Origin: Mesorhizobium sp. LSHC420B00
GTDB lineage: Bacteria; Pseudomonadota; Alphaproteobacteria; Rhizobiales; Rhizobiaceae
Length of the DNA: 64,000 nt
Direction: 5' to 3'
NCBI RefSeq assembly: GCF_000503055.1
Contig: NZ_AYVY01000002.1
Span: forward strand, 359,379 to 423,378
Shown here: positions 63,247 to 64,000 of the stretch, in pieces
Layout: the number at the start of each line of letters is the position of its first letter
Numbering within the stretch: the first letter of the stretch is position 1
Made by a program: the position numbers and the translations under genes
The notes under the pieces: model-generated
The model's input: only the letters and a program-made list of their open reading frames with translations
What the model was told of the DNA's origin: nothing
Database searches by the model: none

Positions 63247-63420
63247 ACGGTCGAATTGCGGTGGTCGCGCGAGCCGCTGGCAGCCGGGTGGAATGAGCCG
63301 GGGAAAGCCGCCGCAGCGGCTTTTGCTGGTCCGCTTTTCGCCGCATTTCATGTTACAAGTCGCTGGAAGGGCTGATGCGGTGCGCCATTGCGCGGCCGTG
63401 GTATGGAGAGGGACCACCAT

Positions 63421-64000
63421 ATGAAAAAGATTGTGCTCGCCGTCGTGGCGACGGCTGTGCTCGTGAGCGCATGCACCACCGATCCCTACACCGGGGAGCA
63501 GAAGGTTTCCAACACCGCTGCCGGCGCCGGTCTGGGAGCGTTGGCTGGTGCCGGGCTCGGCATGCTTGCCGGCGGCAACGACCGCCGCAACGCGCTGATC
63601 GGCGCCGGGATCGGTGCGCTTGCCGGCGGCGCCATCGGCGCCACCATGGACCAGAACGAGGCCGAACTGCGCCGGCAGCTTGAGGGCACCGGCGTCAGCG
63701 TCACCCGCACCGGCGACCAGATCATCCTCAACATGCCGTCCGACATCACTTTCAACGTCGACCAGGATGCGGTGAAGGCTGGGTTCTATCCGGTGCTGAA
63801 TTCGGTTGCCCTTGTGCTGAAAAAGTTCCGGCAGACCACCGTCGACGTGTTCGGCCACACCGACTCGACCGGCGGCGACGAGCACAATTTCGACCTGTCG
63901 CAGCGCCGCGCCCTGGCGGTCGCCAACTATCTGTCCGGGCAGGGCGTCGATTCCCGCCGCTTCGCCGTCACCGGCTTCGGCAAGACGCGTCCGATCGCCT
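63421..64000 (+). CDS. OmpA-family lipoprotein, N-terminal part
   Basis: The gene runs off the right edge; 193 codons are present. The lipoprotein signal KKIVLAVVATAVLVSACTT has lipobox VSAC. A glycine/alanine-rich hydrophobic hairpin (GAGLGALAGAGLGMLAGG, then GIGALAGGAIGA) follows, typical of glycine-zipper proteins. From residue 97 an OmpA-like peptidoglycan-binding domain runs through GHTDSTGGDEHNFDLSQRRALAVANYL and VTGFGKTRPIA. It links the outer membrane to peptidoglycan. GAGAGGG is upstream. Confidence 0.92.
   Translation, partial: MKKIVLAVVATAVLVSACTTDPYTGEQKVSNTAAGAGLGALAGAGLGMLAGGNDRRNALIGAGIGALAGGAIGATMDQNEAELRRQLEGTGVSVTRTGDQIILNMPSDITFNVDQDAVKAGFYPVLNSVALVLKKFRQTTVDVFGHTDSTGGDEHNFDLSQRRALAVANYLSGQGVDSRRFAVTGFGKTRPIA

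Overview
The window looks like chromosome from a Mesorhizobium-like member of the Alphaproteobacteria (Rhizobiales/Hyphomicrobiales). The evidence is high GC with strong third-position GC bias, long antisense reading frames opposite real genes, rhizobial palindromic intergenic repeats, and the order NDUFA12 / DUF2155 / aat / accC-accB / aroQ / dsbA-like / M48 protease / rne / amiC / mrcA / prfB. No rRNA, insertion sequence, prophage, plasmid gene or CRISPR array was seen. Most genes are housekeeping or small accessory genes. The species assignment is inference from gene content, because no search could be run.

Layout. 1-6640: the N-terminal half of the B12-dependent ribonucleotide reductase nrdJ, running off the left edge, with a notable regulatory region (1945-2415), then a Nudix hydrolase, xanthine phosphoribosyltransferase, a universal stress protein, a CinA-like protein and an alpha/beta hydrolase. 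6735-11228: a CUT1 sugar ABC transporter operon with a LacI-type operator. 11276-14165: small DUF proteins, an Old Yellow Enzyme and nudK. 14230-15607: tRNA-Leu(UAA), a secreted cupin, a candidate small RNA and repeats. 15608-21548: adenine deaminase bracketed by palindromic repeats, two tandem DUF900 lipoprotein hydrolases and an M24 peptidase. 21675-29621: ilvA, DUF1697, DUF2218, a glyoxalase-like protein, a double cold-shock protein, DUF192, a hydrolase, a GNAT enzyme, an HD protein, cysE and DUF3126. 29715-30269: a GIY-YIG nuclease gene between inverted palindromic repeats. 30370-38309: membrane proteins, a gamma carbonic anhydrase, a BTLCP protease, a double PilZ protein, a PAS protein, a rhomboid protease, a CBS protein, gatB and a GNAT enzyme. 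38326-43339: three secreted-protein genes separated by a shared palindrome, a GT39-like glycosyltransferase and a LuxR regulator. 43586-61817: the conserved NDUFA12-to-prfB housekeeping block. 61818-64000: a secreted protein, a GFA/CENP-V protein and a partial OmpA-like lipoprotein.

Functional links. nrdJ has two NrdR-like boxes exactly 31 bp apart over its likely promoter, followed by a hairpin-rich leader. accB/accC feed fatty-acid synthesis. aroQ serves aromatic synthesis. amiC, mrcA and the partial OmpA-like protein serve the envelope. prfB keeps the programmed +1 frameshift. The features most worth a second look are the nrdJ control region, the GIY-YIG element whose flanking hairpins show a compensatory base-pair change, and the secreted-protein cluster with a repeated intergenic palindrome and one frameshifted member.
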